Position numbers and translations under genes: made by a program. Of a stretch of DNA of 64,000 bases, positions 51,494 through 60,834 are shown in pieces (position 1 is the stretch's first letter; each line of letters opens with the position of its first letter). Under the pieces are notes generated by a model. It was given only the letters and a program-made list of their open reading frames with translations. It did no database searches and was not told where the DNA came from. Origin of the DNA: Gammaproteobacteria bacterium (GTDB lineage Bacteria > Pseudomonadota > Gammaproteobacteria > Enterobacterales > Alteromonadaceae); contig JAHJZX010000012.1 in assembly GCA_018826295.1 (NCBI GenBank), forward strand, positions 175,738 to 239,737, written 5' to 3'.

Positions 51494-52959
51494 AATGCTG
51501 GCGAACCAGTGTTGATTAAAGGCTGTGCAGAAAGTTTTGCCGCCGCCAGCTGCAATTGCCGTTGCATGTCGGCGGTTAACGGGCCCTGGGCTGATACTGC
51601 AAAAATACTGGCCGGGCCGGATTTACCCGACAACAAATGCCAGGCCTGATAAAACTTCACCTGCGCCAGGCTACTGGTTTTAATCTGGCCGATTTGGTAC
51701 CAGTACAACACTGAACGGTATTGCTGCGCCTGATTTTTTAGCTGCAACAAGGTGATGCCGTTGTTCGATTGCCGGTCTGTCATAAACCAGACATCAATGT
51801 TAAACAACCTGTTGTTCCAGCTGACTAATTTGCCTGGTTTTTGGTTGTTGGCGTAAACGGCGACAAAATACTCCGTGTTGGTTTCGTCTGATTGATGGCC
51901 CAGCTGCAGGCTGTCAACAAAGGTGATGCCCCAGTCTGATTTGTCAGGTACTACGCTGTTTTCTATCGGCAGAGCTAGTGTTGCCGGCTGCAATGGCGGT
52001 TTAACGCTTGGCAGGCTTTGTTGGTACAGCATGGTTGCCAGCAACGCTATGGCTAACATCGGTAATGCCAGCGCATGTTGTTGCTGGTACAGTGGTTTGA
52101 CTAAAGTGGCGGGGTGCAATTCGGTATTGCTGTCGGCGAAACGGCTACCAAGCCAAAAACCAGCCATTAGCACAGCGCCAAAAAACAACCAGCCGTACAG
52201 AAAGTGATCGGCACCAAAACCATAAGCCATATTAGTTTTTTCACCAATATAAACCAACATAAAGGCACGTCCGCCATTGGCGAAGATCGACACCACCACC
52301 ATAGCGAATACAAACAACAGTTGTTTTACCAGTTTGTTGTAGGTCAGATAAGCATACAGCACTGAAATAGCAATAGAGGCGATTAGAAAACGCAAGCCGG
52401 AGCAAGCCTCAGCTACTTCAAACAGCCCAACCGGCGTCGCCAGGTACAAACCCTCACGAAACACCGGAACAGCTGCCAATTGCAGCAAAAATACCGTAAG
52501 GTCTGCAGTAAAATGCTGCAATAGCGGCGACAGTTCATCGCCAAATGGCAACAGAAATATCAGGTAGCCAATAGCAAAACAATGCAGTTTTGCATTTTGA
52601 TTGCCAAGTGCCAGCCACAGCAGAGCTTGCAACGACAATACGGCAGCGATGTGCATAAGCAAGGCTATGCCGCTGGCAAAACCTGCCAGATATAACAATT
52701 GCAGCAGACACAGCAGCAACAAGGGCAAGCCAAAACCCAGCTTGCTATTGTCTGCAGCGGTTGGCACAGTGCTGGATTTTCGCCGGCTGAATAGCCAAAT
52801 ACTAATTGGTATGATCAGATAACAATGGTTGTACGTTGCAGAGCTGCGCCATACCCGTTCCATATCCAGCCAGGTTTGTGCATATAGCAACACATAGCTG
52901 ATCAGCGCTACGGCCAGCATAGATAAATAAGCGATAAGCTGCTTTGGCTTGTGCATCAT
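51490..52959 (-). CDS. xrtA: Exosortase A (XrtA) with C-terminal EpsI domain
   Basis: 489 residues. An N-terminal domain of about 8 membrane helices holds the transpeptidase-like triad: Cys186 in EACSGLR, Arg231 in ANGGRAF and His252 in DHFLYGW. A C-terminal EpsI-like domain (about 300-489) follows in one chain, as is usual for XrtA. It should cut the PEP-CTERM signal and join or release the protein at the membrane. The PEP-CTERM protein at 20355 is the local substrate. It overlaps both flanking glycosyltransferase genes by 4 bp. Confidence 0.96.
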   Translation of the reverse strand: MMHKPKQLIAYLSMLAVALISYVLLYAQTWLDMERVWRSSATYNHCYLIIPISIWLFSRRKSSTVPTAADNSKLGFGLPLLLLCLLQLLYLAGFASGIALLMHIAAVLSLQALLWLALGNQNAKLHCFAIGYLIFLLPFGDELSPLLQHFTADLTVFLLQLAAVPVFREGLYLATPVGLFEVAEACSGLRFLIASIAISVLYAYLTYNKLVKQLLFVFAMVVVSIFANGGRAFMLVYIGEKTNMAYGFGADHFLYGWLFFGAVLMAGFWLGSRFADSNTELHPATLVKPLYQQQHALALPMLAIALLATMLYQQSLPSVKPPLQPATLALPIENSVVPDKSDWGITFVDSLQLGHQSDETNTEYFVAVYANNQKPGKLVSWNNRLFNIDVWFMTDRQSNNGITLLQLKNQAQQYRSVLYWYQIGQIKTSSLAQVKFYQAWHLLSGKSGPASIFAVSAQGPLTADMQRQLQLAAAKLSAQPLINTGSPAL

Positions 52960-54173
52960 GCCGCCTCAGGTTGAATAAAACTGTTCAGCTTAGTCAGGGT
53001 ATATTGCCAGCTAAAATGCTGCATAATCCATTGCCGGTTGCTGCTGTGTTGCCCGGACTCAGCCAACATAGTTAAAGCAAGCTGAATAAAAGCTTCGGCA
53101 CCCTCTGCAACCTGAGTCGCTGCGCTCAACGGGGCATTAATACCTTCCATTGCCATCGGCGTGCAGAGGATAGCTTTATTCATCGCCATCGCTTCAAGCA
53201 CCTTATTTTGTATACCCCGGGCAATTAACATTGGCGCGACGGCAAACAGGGCCGATTTCAGATAGGGCCTGACATCGGCAACCCGGCCGGTAACAACAAC
53301 ACCAGCTATCTGAGACAATGCTTTAACGTCCGGATGCGGATTGCCGCCAACAATCAAAAATTGTAATGCCGGATACTGCTGCCGTAAGGCTGGCCATACC
53401 TGCTGACAAAACCAGCGTACGGCATCAACATTAGCCCAGTAATCCATGGCGCCGGTAAATACCAGATACTGTGCCGGCAAGTTTATTTCTGCTTCAGGCA
53501 GCAACACTTTAGGGTCAAAAAATTCTGTATCTACGCCATTACTCAGACTCGATACCTTATGTTGTATGGAGGCGGGCAATAAGGCGCGAAAGGCTGTCGC
53601 TTCATCTTCTGACACAAACAAGCTGCGGTCAAACTGATGGCAGATGTCTATTTCATAGCGTTGCAGCAACCTGGCTTCGCGTTGGTAAAACCAACGCTTA
53701 ATTCCACTGCTGCGCTGTGCATATTGTTGCCACTTGTCTGAGTCTATATCGACAAAATCAATGACTTTAGTCGTTAACTTTGGCTGCTGCTCTACATACT
53801 GTGCCATAGCTGAGCTGTAAACCAATACCTGGTTAATACCGTGTTGAGTCACCGTTTTATTGACCCAGCGCTGTACGTCGCTGCTGTAATAGTAAGGTAG
53901 GGTAACGGCTTTATTGGTTAAAAATGCCGTTAAGCCACGTAGCATGGCGGGCTTTTTATGTAATCTTATGCAGCAAACATCTGCGCACCACTGTTGCAGT
54001 TCAGGCAGATACTGCTCGTCGTAAGGATCGTCAATAAAGCAGGCCAGATAAATGCTGTAGTGCTGACTGAGATTTTTTAGCAGATGAAACGAGCGTATTT
54101 TATCGCCTTTATTTGGCGGATAAGGGATACGGTGCACTAACATAAGCAAGGGTGGTTTGATCATCGCTGTCAT
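52956..54173 (-). CDS. XrtA system glycosyltransferase, TIGR03087 type
   Basis: 405 residues. LLMLVHRIPYPPNKGDKIRSF at the start is the mark of this family. The donor half has LVFTGAMDYWANVDAVRWFC, VVTGRVADVRPYLKSA and VAPMLIARGIQNKVLEAMAM. It is cytoplasmic and should add a sugar to the lipid-linked unit. It overlaps the FemAB gene by 4 bp (ATGA) and xrtA by 4 bp, so the three are translationally coupled. Confidence 0.94.
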   Translation of the reverse strand: MTAMIKPPLLMLVHRIPYPPNKGDKIRSFHLLKNLSQHYSIYLACFIDDPYDEQYLPELQQWCADVCCIRLHKKPAMLRGLTAFLTNKAVTLPYYYSSDVQRWVNKTVTQHGINQVLVYSSAMAQYVEQQPKLTTKVIDFVDIDSDKWQQYAQRSSGIKRWFYQREARLLQRYEIDICHQFDRSLFVSEDEATAFRALLPASIQHKVSSLSNGVDTEFFDPKVLLPEAEINLPAQYLVFTGAMDYWANVDAVRWFCQQVWPALRQQYPALQFLIVGGNPHPDVKALSQIAGVVVTGRVADVRPYLKSALFAVAPMLIARGIQNKVLEAMAMNKAILCTPMAMEGINAPLSAATQVAEGAEAFIQLALTMLAESGQHSSNRQWIMQHFSWQYTLTKLNSFIQPEAA

Positions 54174-55198
54174 CCCAGATATCTCGATAGTTTAGGCCCC
54201 AGCCACTGACTCACACCAAGCGGAAGTTTTTGCCATAGCTTGATAAAATATTGGTAGCGCGGATTGTTCGGGCTAAGGTTCGGCAGTTGTTTTGCAGTGA
54301 TCAGTTGGTACTGATAGGGCAGTTCTACCGCTTGCATGCCCCAGTGTCTTTTATAATGGTAGGCGCCTGAGTCGATTTTGCTGCGGCCAAAATCATAGCG
54401 ATCACAGCCTTTGTCACTGCGGGCATGACACATCAGCTGATAATACATAAAGTCGTTACTTTTCAGCTCTTTTGCCTGCAGTATGCCGCCGCCATAATAA
54501 GGCAGAACTTCGTTTTTATAGTAAAAGCTCAGCACAGACGACACGGCTTTGTTGTGTTGTCGTACCGTTAAAATGTCTGCCTGCCCGGCAAACACGGCCA
54601 TGATTTTATCGAAGAAGGCCTGACTAAATACCGGTGTCCCAAGGTTGCGCACACTCTGTGAATAAGTGTGATAAAACTCGGTAGTATCACTATCAAGGCT
54701 GAATTGCAGATTTTCATTCAGCGCATGTCGCAATACAGCACGTTGTTTTTTCTTCACATTCGCCAGGATTTGCTCAGCTGTATCTGCCAGCTCACAGGCA
54801 AAATAAGCGTGGCTGCTGCGGGTAGCTAAGTTATTGTCTTGCGCAGTTTTATAGCGAAACTCAATATGTTGCACCTGCAATCTGGTAGCAAGCTGTATCG
54901 CCTGTTGCTCCAGATAACGTTTTACCGGCGGCGCGCCAACTGCACCGCCGTAGACGCAGAAGGGCGTTGACACCAGGGCGTCGCCAAATAACAGGCTTTT
55001 TACCCGAGCTAAAGGTAAAACTCCAACAATATGGTTATTTTCAGTAGCATACAGGTAGTAACATTGATGCCCGACATCGGCAAGGACTTGCTGCCAGCCG
55101 GATAAGTGAAAAAAAGTAGCATCGTCGCTGGCGTTAACAAAGCTGTCCCACGCCATGGCCTGCTCGTCCCTGAGCGACAATGTATGCAGTTGATACAT
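54170..55198 (-). CDS. FemAB family XrtA/PEP-CTERM-associated protein
   Basis: 342 residues. Two GNAT-like halves: SGWQQVLADVGHQCYYLYAT with GVLPLARVKS first, then VKKKQRAVLRHALNENLQF and SVLSFYYKNEVLPYYGGGI. Near the C-terminus YDFGRSKIDSGAYHYKRHWG is the signature of family TIGR03019. FemAB enzymes transfer an aminoacyl or acyl group; a modification of the exported glycan is likely. GGGA precedes the ATG, and the gene follows the deacetylase by 14 bp. Confidence 0.95.
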   Translation of the reverse strand: MYQLHTLSLRDEQAMAWDSFVNASDDATFFHLSGWQQVLADVGHQCYYLYATENNHIVGVLPLARVKSLLFGDALVSTPFCVYGGAVGAPPVKRYLEQQAIQLATRLQVQHIEFRYKTAQDNNLATRSSHAYFACELADTAEQILANVKKKQRAVLRHALNENLQFSLDSDTTEFYHTYSQSVRNLGTPVFSQAFFDKIMAVFAGQADILTVRQHNKAVSSVLSFYYKNEVLPYYGGGILQAKELKSNDFMYYQLMCHARSDKGCDRYDFGRSKIDSGAYHYKRHWGMQAVELPYQYQLITAKQLPNLSPNNPRYQYFIKLWQKLPLGVSQWLGPKLSRYLG

Positions 55199-55212
55199 CC
55201 GATTCCCTTACG

Positions 55213-56061
55213 TTATACAAAATACGGCTGAAATACTTCCCGGATACTACGCCACTGATAGTCTTGTAGCAAACGCACCAGCTTGGCTTCCATCCGATCT
55301 AAATTAGTGTAGTGTCTGAACTTAGATTTAAACGGCGCACTGGCAAAGCGCGGTTGCTGTGGATCTATTTCCCACGGATGGAAGTAGAACATATATGGCG
55401 AGTCGCTTTGCTTTAAATAACTGTCGATACATTTTTTACTCAACCAGTACGGCAATAAGCGGAAATAACCACCGCCGGCAATCGGCCATTGTTTACCGGC
55501 TTTATTTAATACCGGCATTGGACATTCCCAAATACCTTCGGTTCGCTTATACGGTTGCTGAGGCCAGTCTGGCGTACCATACAAATCGTGTACAACTGGG
55601 TAAGTGCTTGAACTGTAAAAATAACCTGCTTGTTGCAAGGTAGCGAAAGCCCATTCATTGCTTTTGCCAATAGAAAAACTTGGTGCCCGGTAGCCTGTTA
55701 CAGGGCTGCCGGTTATATCTTCTAACAGGGCTTTAGCGCGTTGAATATCCTGTAAAAATTCAGGCTGGCTTTGTACCGATGCTTTTGCATGCGCGTAGCC
55801 ATGGCTGGCCACTTCATGGCCGGCAGCATGGATTTGCTGTACCAACTGCGGAAAACGTTCTGCCACCCAACCTAAGATAAAAAACGTGGCTTTGGCCTGA
55901 TGCACGTCAAATTGCTGCAGCAAGATTTCGGTGTTTCTAACAACTCTCTGAGGTAAATCAGGCCATTGCTGCTTCGACACCGTAGTGTCGAAGGCAGCAA
56001 CGTGAAAATAATCTTCTACATCGACAGTTAAGGCATTATATCGGGTTGACGCTACTACCAT
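55213..56061 (-). CDS. XrtA system polysaccharide deacetylase (DUF3473)
   Basis: About 282 residues. LTVDVEDYFHVAAFD at the start and ATFFILGWVAERFPQLV, EVASHGYAHAKAS and GYRAPSFSIGK give the NodB-type fold with the DUF3473 C-terminal part, containing FYFHPWEIDP. Family: pepcterm_polyde (TIGR03006). It should remove N-acetyl groups from the glycan. The ATG at 56061 is preferred over TTG 56070, which lies in the upstream gene's stop region. It is the second gene of the long operon. Confidence 0.93.
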   Translation of the reverse strand: MVVASTRYNALTVDVEDYFHVAAFDTTVSKQQWPDLPQRVVRNTEILLQQFDVHQAKATFFILGWVAERFPQLVQQIHAAGHEVASHGYAHAKASVQSQPEFLQDIQRAKALLEDITGSPVTGYRAPSFSIGKSNEWAFATLQQAGYFYSSSTYPVVHDLYGTPDWPQQPYKRTEGIWECPMPVLNKAGKQWPIAGGGYFRLLPYWLSKKCIDSYLKQSDSPYMFYFHPWEIDPQQPRFASAPFKSKFRHYTNLDRMEAKLVRLLQDYQWRSIREVFQPYFV

Positions 56062-56066
56062 TAATG

Positions 56067-57476
56067 TCAACGCCCCTTGCCAAACAGCACAATTTCTACC
56101 GTTCTAACCAGGATCATTAAATCCAGCATCAGGCTACGATGTTTAATGTAGTACAGGTCAAATTTCAGTTTTTCCTGTGCATCTTCAGCCGTAGCACCAT
56201 AAGGATACTTCAGCTGTGCCCAACCGGTAAGACCGGGTTTTACATTATGCCGATGGTTGTAATAGGGAATATCTTTAACCAGTTGATTAACAAATTCTGG
56301 CCGCTCAGGTCTTGGTCCGACAAAACCCATATCACCGGCTAGTACGTTGATAAGTTGTGGCAACTCGTCAATACGATACTTGCGGATAATTTTACCAACC
56401 CGGGTGACCCGGTCATCATTGGCGCTGGCCCAGCGGGCGCCATTTTTTTCCGCATCAGAGCGCATGCTGCGAAATTTTATTATATAAAATGGCTTGCCAT
56501 CGATACCTACCCGTAACTGACGGTAAAATACCGAGGTGCCGGATTTCCGGCCATCTTCCAGATAAATGAGCAGAGCCGTTATTAACATGACTGGCCAGGT
56601 TAGTGCCAGCATCAACACAGCTAACACTGCATTGAGTTTGTAATCGAGGTTGGTTTTAAAGCGCTGATTAAGATCCAGGCCATTGGCATAAATAACCCAA
56701 CTTGGGTAAATCAGGTTAACTGCGATTTGTCCGGTTTCTTGCTCAATAAAATCAAGAATTTCAATAACATCAATGCCACGGGTTTTACACTTAAATAAAT
56801 GTTCGACCGGTAGCATGTTGCGGCGTTCATCACAGGCAATGACCAGCTGGTCTATCTGATGTTCCATCACATACTGGAACAATGCGGTCTGATAATCGAA
56901 CCGGGCCAGTTTGTGTTCGGCGATGCCGGCGTCTTTATCACCGTCAATTGGCGTAAAGCCAACTATTTCGAAATTGCGTTTATCGACATTACGCCGCATA
57001 CGCTTTTCGATTATCGAGGCGCGTTCACCCGCGCCCAAAACCAGCACCCGTCGCCGACTGATTCTGGTGACGTCGTGATAATGAAACAGCGCTCTGAACG
57101 CTGAAATAAGCAGGGCCGCAATTGCTGAAGCTATCGCCAGATATAAACTGCTGATATGCAGTGCCGGATACAGCTGGAAAACGATAAGTTCCAGTAATAT
57201 GGCGTTAAATAGCAGCGTAATAACCACGCGCTTAATAATGCCTTTTTGCCCTTCGCGTAGCTTTTGATCATACAGGCCGACTGACAAAGCACAGAGCATT
57301 ACCGATGCTGAAAACAGCGCGGCATTAATCAACTGATGTTCTATTGTCACTGGGGTAAAGTACAGACTTATAGCATAGCTGGCTAGCAGGCTTGAGACAG
57401 ATAGCAGTATAACTTCGCTGAGTAAAAACAGTTTATCTGCAATCGTATTTCGTCCGTAACGAGTTGCTTTACTCAT
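56067..57476 (-). CDS. XrtA system initiating sugar transferase (TIGR03013 type)
   Basis: About 469 residues. Four to five N-terminal membrane segments, a Rossmann-like middle region with RVLVLGAGERASIIEKRM, then one more membrane helix (about 280-300) and the bacterial sugar transferase domain: VFYRQLRVGIDGKPFYIIKFRSM, YRIDELPQLINVLAGDMGFV and GPRPERPEF. It moves a sugar phosphate to undecaprenyl phosphate and so starts the repeat unit. ATG 57476 is the start, since AAGGA is 7 bases upstream; GTG 57482 is too close to that site. It is the first gene of the 18-kb minus-strand operon. Confidence 0.95.
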   Translation of the reverse strand: MSKATRYGRNTIADKLFLLSEVILLSVSSLLASYAISLYFTPVTIEHQLINAALFSASVMLCALSVGLYDQKLREGQKGIIKRVVITLLFNAILLELIVFQLYPALHISSLYLAIASAIAALLISAFRALFHYHDVTRISRRRVLVLGAGERASIIEKRMRRNVDKRNFEIVGFTPIDGDKDAGIAEHKLARFDYQTALFQYVMEHQIDQLVIACDERRNMLPVEHLFKCKTRGIDVIEILDFIEQETGQIAVNLIYPSWVIYANGLDLNQRFKTNLDYKLNAVLAVLMLALTWPVMLITALLIYLEDGRKSGTSVFYRQLRVGIDGKPFYIIKFRSMRSDAEKNGARWASANDDRVTRVGKIIRKYRIDELPQLINVLAGDMGFVGPRPERPEFVNQLVKDIPYYNHRHNVKPGLTGWAQLKYPYGATAEDAQEKLKFDLYYIKHRSLMLDLMILVRTVEIVLFGKGR

Positions 57477-57663
57477 AACCACATCCTTGTTGCATCCATT
57501 GCGTTGAAGCCATTGCCGTTTCAGGTTACTCTTGAACCTGTATAGGTTAGCTCACTAATTATACTGTTTTTAGGCTAAAACAAAAATTAAATTTTCATTT
57601 TTTGCAGCACAAGGGTAAATTTTTAAGTTATATTAGAAAGGCATCAGAATAAGGATTTGTACT

Positions 57664-58299
57664 ATGATGGCTAGATCTGCTAACGGATATTGCGGTTTCC
57701 TCTTGATTATTACCAGCTTATTGCTGGTTGGGTGTAAAAGCTACTACCTGCCTCCTGCCACAGTGCAAAACTCACTTACGACGTCAGTTGATAATTATCA
57801 GTATCTGATCGGACCTAAGGACACCGTGTCAATTTTTGTCTGGCGCAACCCCGAGCTGTCGGGCAGTTTTATTGTCAGGCCAGATGGTAAGATCACCACA
57901 TCGTTAGTTGAAGACGTTGTCGTCAGCGGTAAAACGCCGACACAGCTTGCTCGCGATATGGAAGCGATACTGAGCAAATACATCCGTGACCCGGTTGTAA
58001 CAGTGTCGGTGAATGGTTTCGTCGGTCCTTATAGTGAACAGGTTAGAGTTATTGGTGCTGCAACCAATCCAAAGTCGATTAACTATAACCAATACATGAC
58101 ATTGCTTGATCTAATGATCGAGGTAGGGGGCTTAACTGAATTTGCCAATGGCAATGGTGCAAAATTAGTTCGCGTCAAAGATGGTCGTCAACTGACTTAC
58201 GAATTGCGTCTGGATGATTTGATCAGGGAAGGAAAAATAGGGGCTAATGTCGATATCTTGCCCGGAGATGTCATTATTATTCCAGAAGCCTGGTTCTAA
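57664..58299 (+). CDS. XrtA system polysaccharide export lipoprotein (Wza-like)
   Basis: 211 residues. The signal ends with LLLVGC, lipidated Cys24. The poly-export domain has YLIGPKDTVSIFVWRNPELSGSF and VRPDGKITTSLVEDVVVSG (in parts), and a SLBB-type region has QVRVIGAATNPKSINY. Family: pepcterm_export (TIGR03027). It should form the outer-membrane/periplasmic export channel. AAGGA precedes the ATG. It is divergent from the initiating transferase with about 190 bp between the starts, and is followed by the chain-length gene after 49 bp. Confidence 0.95.
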   Translation: MMARSANGYCGFLLIITSLLLVGCKSYYLPPATVQNSLTTSVDNYQYLIGPKDTVSIFVWRNPELSGSFIVRPDGKITTSLVEDVVVSGKTPTQLARDMEAILSKYIRDPVVTVSVNGFVGPYSEQVRVIGAATNPKSINYNQYMTLLDLMIEVGGLTEFANGNGAKLVRVKDGRQLTYELRLDDLIREGKIGANVDILPGDVIIIPEAWF

Positions 58300-58348
58300 T
58301 ATTAGTAAGAATCGGGTTTAAGCAGTAACAGTAGTCAGGGAGTGATAA

Positions 58349-59944
58349 ATGAAAGAGTTACAGCAAGCGATAGAGCAACTTTATACCTATCTTCAGGGCA
58401 TTTGGCTTAGACGCAGGTATATCGTTATTACCGCTTGGTTGGTATGCCCGATTGGCTGGTTTTTTGTCTATAATCTGCCGCCAACTTACGAAGCTAACGC
58501 CAAGCTTTATGTTGAAACCAGCACCGTATTGCAACCCCTGTTGCAAGGCTTGGCGTTAAGAACAAATAACGATGATGAAATCAAACTAATGGCACGCACT
58601 CTGTTGAGCAGGCCTAATCTGGAGAAAATTGCCCGTGCAACCGATCTGGATATCACTGCTACGACGGATAAAGAGTTTGAAGAGCTGATTGATACCCTGC
58701 AAAAAACAATAACCATTTCAGCCTCGGGGCGCGAAAATATTTATGTTATCTCTTACAGCAATCCGCAGCCACAGCTCGCGCTTAAGGTGGTGCAGGAAAC
58801 GCTGAATAATTTTGTCGAAGGTCAGCTTGGCTCAAGCCGGGCCGATACCCAGACCGCAGAACGGTTTCTAACCAGTCAGATTACTGACTATGAACGACGC
58901 TTGATGGAAGCCGAGCTCAGGTTGTCAGACTTCAAGAAAAACCGGCTAAATTTACTGCCAGGCAATGAAAACGACTATTACAGTCAGATAAATAATGAAA
59001 AGAAAAAACTGGAAGAGGCGCGTTTAACTCTGCGCGAGCTGGAGACCCGGTTAGCATCTGCAAAAAGCCAAATGGTAGGTGAAGAACCGGTATTTGGGGT
59101 TATGCCTTTTACCGGCAGTGCCGGCCGGCCGGCCACCCAGTTTGATGACCGTATCCGGGCGCTGCAATCGCAACTGGACAATTTACTCATCCGCTATACC
59201 GAATTTCATCCGGATGTGCTGGAAACAAAACGTTTACTGCAACAGTTAGAGCAGCAAAGAGACGACGAATTGCAGCAACTTGCACAGCTGTCGGCTGAAC
59301 AGCCGGGTAGCAGTGCTAATTTAAATCAGAATGCGGTGTATCAGGAATTACGTATCAGCGTATCCAGGCTGGAAACTGAAGTTGCTTCAGTGAAAGTACG
59401 GGTAAAAGCATATGAAGAAAACGTCGCAGCCTTGGTTAGCAAGTTAAACCTAATTCCTGAAATTGAAGCGGAATTTACTGGTTTAAACCGCGATTACGAT
59501 ATTACCAAATCAAAGTATGAAGCGTTATTGAGCCGTCGTGAGTCTGCAGAGCTATCACGCCGTGCCGGTGCGTCAGAGCAAGATGTACAGTTTAATGTAA
59601 TAGAGCCGCCCAGAGTACCGTTGGCGCCTTCCGGACCTAACCGGGCATTATTTTATACGCTGGTGCTGGCTGTTGGTATAGGCGCAGGTATAGTCATGGC
59701 ATTTTTGCGCAGCATGATTTCGCCGGTGCTGACCAGAGCGAGTCAATTGCAGAGCATTTCCGATTTCCCGGTATTTGGTGTGGTGTCACATACAAATAAA
59801 TCGACGATCTTACGTCAGGTGAGAATGCACTTTTTGTACTTTGCCTTACTGGCAGCGAGCTTGATGTTCTGCTTTATACTGCTGCTTACTAATGAAATGT
59901 TATTTGGTCGTTCTGCTGAGTTGTTATCGAGGTTTGTCGGATGA
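58349..59944 (+). CDS. XrtA system chain-length determinant protein (Wzz/GumC-like)
   Basis: 531 residues. An N-terminal helix (about 25-45), a long periplasmic coiled-coil part (about 160-390, for example NEKKKLEEARLTLRELETRL), and two C-terminal membrane helices near 432-452 and 495-515. EANAKLYVETSTVLQPLLQGL is the Wzz-type segment. Family: pepcterm_ChnLen (TIGR03007). It should control chain length with the kinase that follows; the kinase start overlaps its stop by 4 bp (ATGA). AGGGAG precedes the ATG. Confidence 0.95.
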   Translation: MKELQQAIEQLYTYLQGIWLRRRYIVITAWLVCPIGWFFVYNLPPTYEANAKLYVETSTVLQPLLQGLALRTNNDDEIKLMARTLLSRPNLEKIARATDLDITATTDKEFEELIDTLQKTITISASGRENIYVISYSNPQPQLALKVVQETLNNFVEGQLGSSRADTQTAERFLTSQITDYERRLMEAELRLSDFKKNRLNLLPGNENDYYSQINNEKKKLEEARLTLRELETRLASAKSQMVGEEPVFGVMPFTGSAGRPATQFDDRIRALQSQLDNLLIRYTEFHPDVLETKRLLQQLEQQRDDELQQLAQLSAEQPGSSANLNQNAVYQELRISVSRLETEVASVKVRVKAYEENVAALVSKLNLIPEIEAEFTGLNRDYDITKSKYEALLSRRESAELSRRAGASEQDVQFNVIEPPRVPLAPSGPNRALFYTLVLAVGIGAGIVMAFLRSMISPVLTRASQLQSISDFPVFGVVSHTNKSTILRQVRMHFLYFALLAASLMFCFILLLTNEMLFGRSAELLSRFVG

Positions 59945-60834
59945 GTATTATTGAAAAAGCAATTTCGAAACAAACTAAAATACAGCAAACGCCGGTTAGT
60001 GAAACCTTTGCAGAACCCGCTTATCAGGCTGAAGATGAAAGGACAGCGTCAGATATTGCTAATGCACTACAAGACGCAGCTCCGGCACAACATCAAGAGG
60101 CTAAGGTCAGTGTTGAGCTGGATCTGCAGATGCTTGAGCAAAAGAACTTTGTCTCATTGTCCAGTGAACGGCGTTTGATTAATGAAGAATATCGCGTGAT
60201 TAAACGCAAATTAATTAACAATGCTTTTGGTGCGTTAAGTAAAACATTAAAACATCCTAATTTAATTCTGGTCAGTAGCTCCCGTTCAGGCGAGGGCAAG
60301 ACGTTTTCTGCTGTTAATCTGGCCTTGAGTATTGCCTTAGAACAGGACAAAACGGTGCTGTTGGTTGACAGCGATGTATTGCGTCCGAGCGTATCAAAAA
60401 CCTTGAATTTACAGCATAGTACCGGACTAACTGACTATTTGTTGTCAGATGATGTGAAGGTATCCGACATTATGCTGAGCACTAATGTTGAGCGCCTAAA
60501 GATTATTACCGCCGGCAGACCCCACCATTTGTCGACAGAACTGTTGGCCAGTGAGCGGATGGTGCAGTTAGCTTATGAGTTTGCCACCCGTTACCAGGAT
60601 CGGATTGTTATTTTCGATGCGCCACCGCTGCTAGGGGTGAATGAAACCGCAGTCATGGCATCTATGTGTGGGCAGGCACTAATAGTTGTTGAGGAAAACA
60701 GGACTAAGCTGGCTGAAATTGAACAGGCAGTAGCGCTACTACCTAAAGATATCGCTGTTGGCTTTTTAATTAATAAAGCGCATCGCAATCAGGCGAAAGG
60801 TTATGGTTACGGCTATTACTATGGCGCAACCTGA
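59941..60834 (+). CDS. XrtA-associated tyrosine autokinase
   Basis: 297 residues. Walker A is SRSGEGKT (about 114-121), Walker A' is VLLVDSDVLRPS (about 139-150), and VIFDAPPLLGVNE carries the Walker B Asp. The C-terminus is a Tyr-rich tail, GYGYGYYYGAT, the expected autophosphorylation site. Family: pepcterm_TyrKin (TIGR03018). It controls polymerisation with the chain-length protein at the inner membrane. The next gene starts inside the Tyr-tail codons in another frame, with a 32-bp overlap. Confidence 0.95.
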   Translation: MSIIEKAISKQTKIQQTPVSETFAEPAYQAEDERTASDIANALQDAAPAQHQEAKVSVELDLQMLEQKNFVSLSSERRLINEEYRVIKRKLINNAFGALSKTLKHPNLILVSSSRSGEGKTFSAVNLALSIALEQDKTVLLVDSDVLRPSVSKTLNLQHSTGLTDYLLSDDVKVSDIMLSTNVERLKIITAGRPHHLSTELLASERMVQLAYEFATRYQDRIVIFDAPPLLGVNETAVMASMCGQALIVVEENRTKLAEIEQAVALLPKDIAVGFLINKAHRNQAKGYGYGYYYGAT

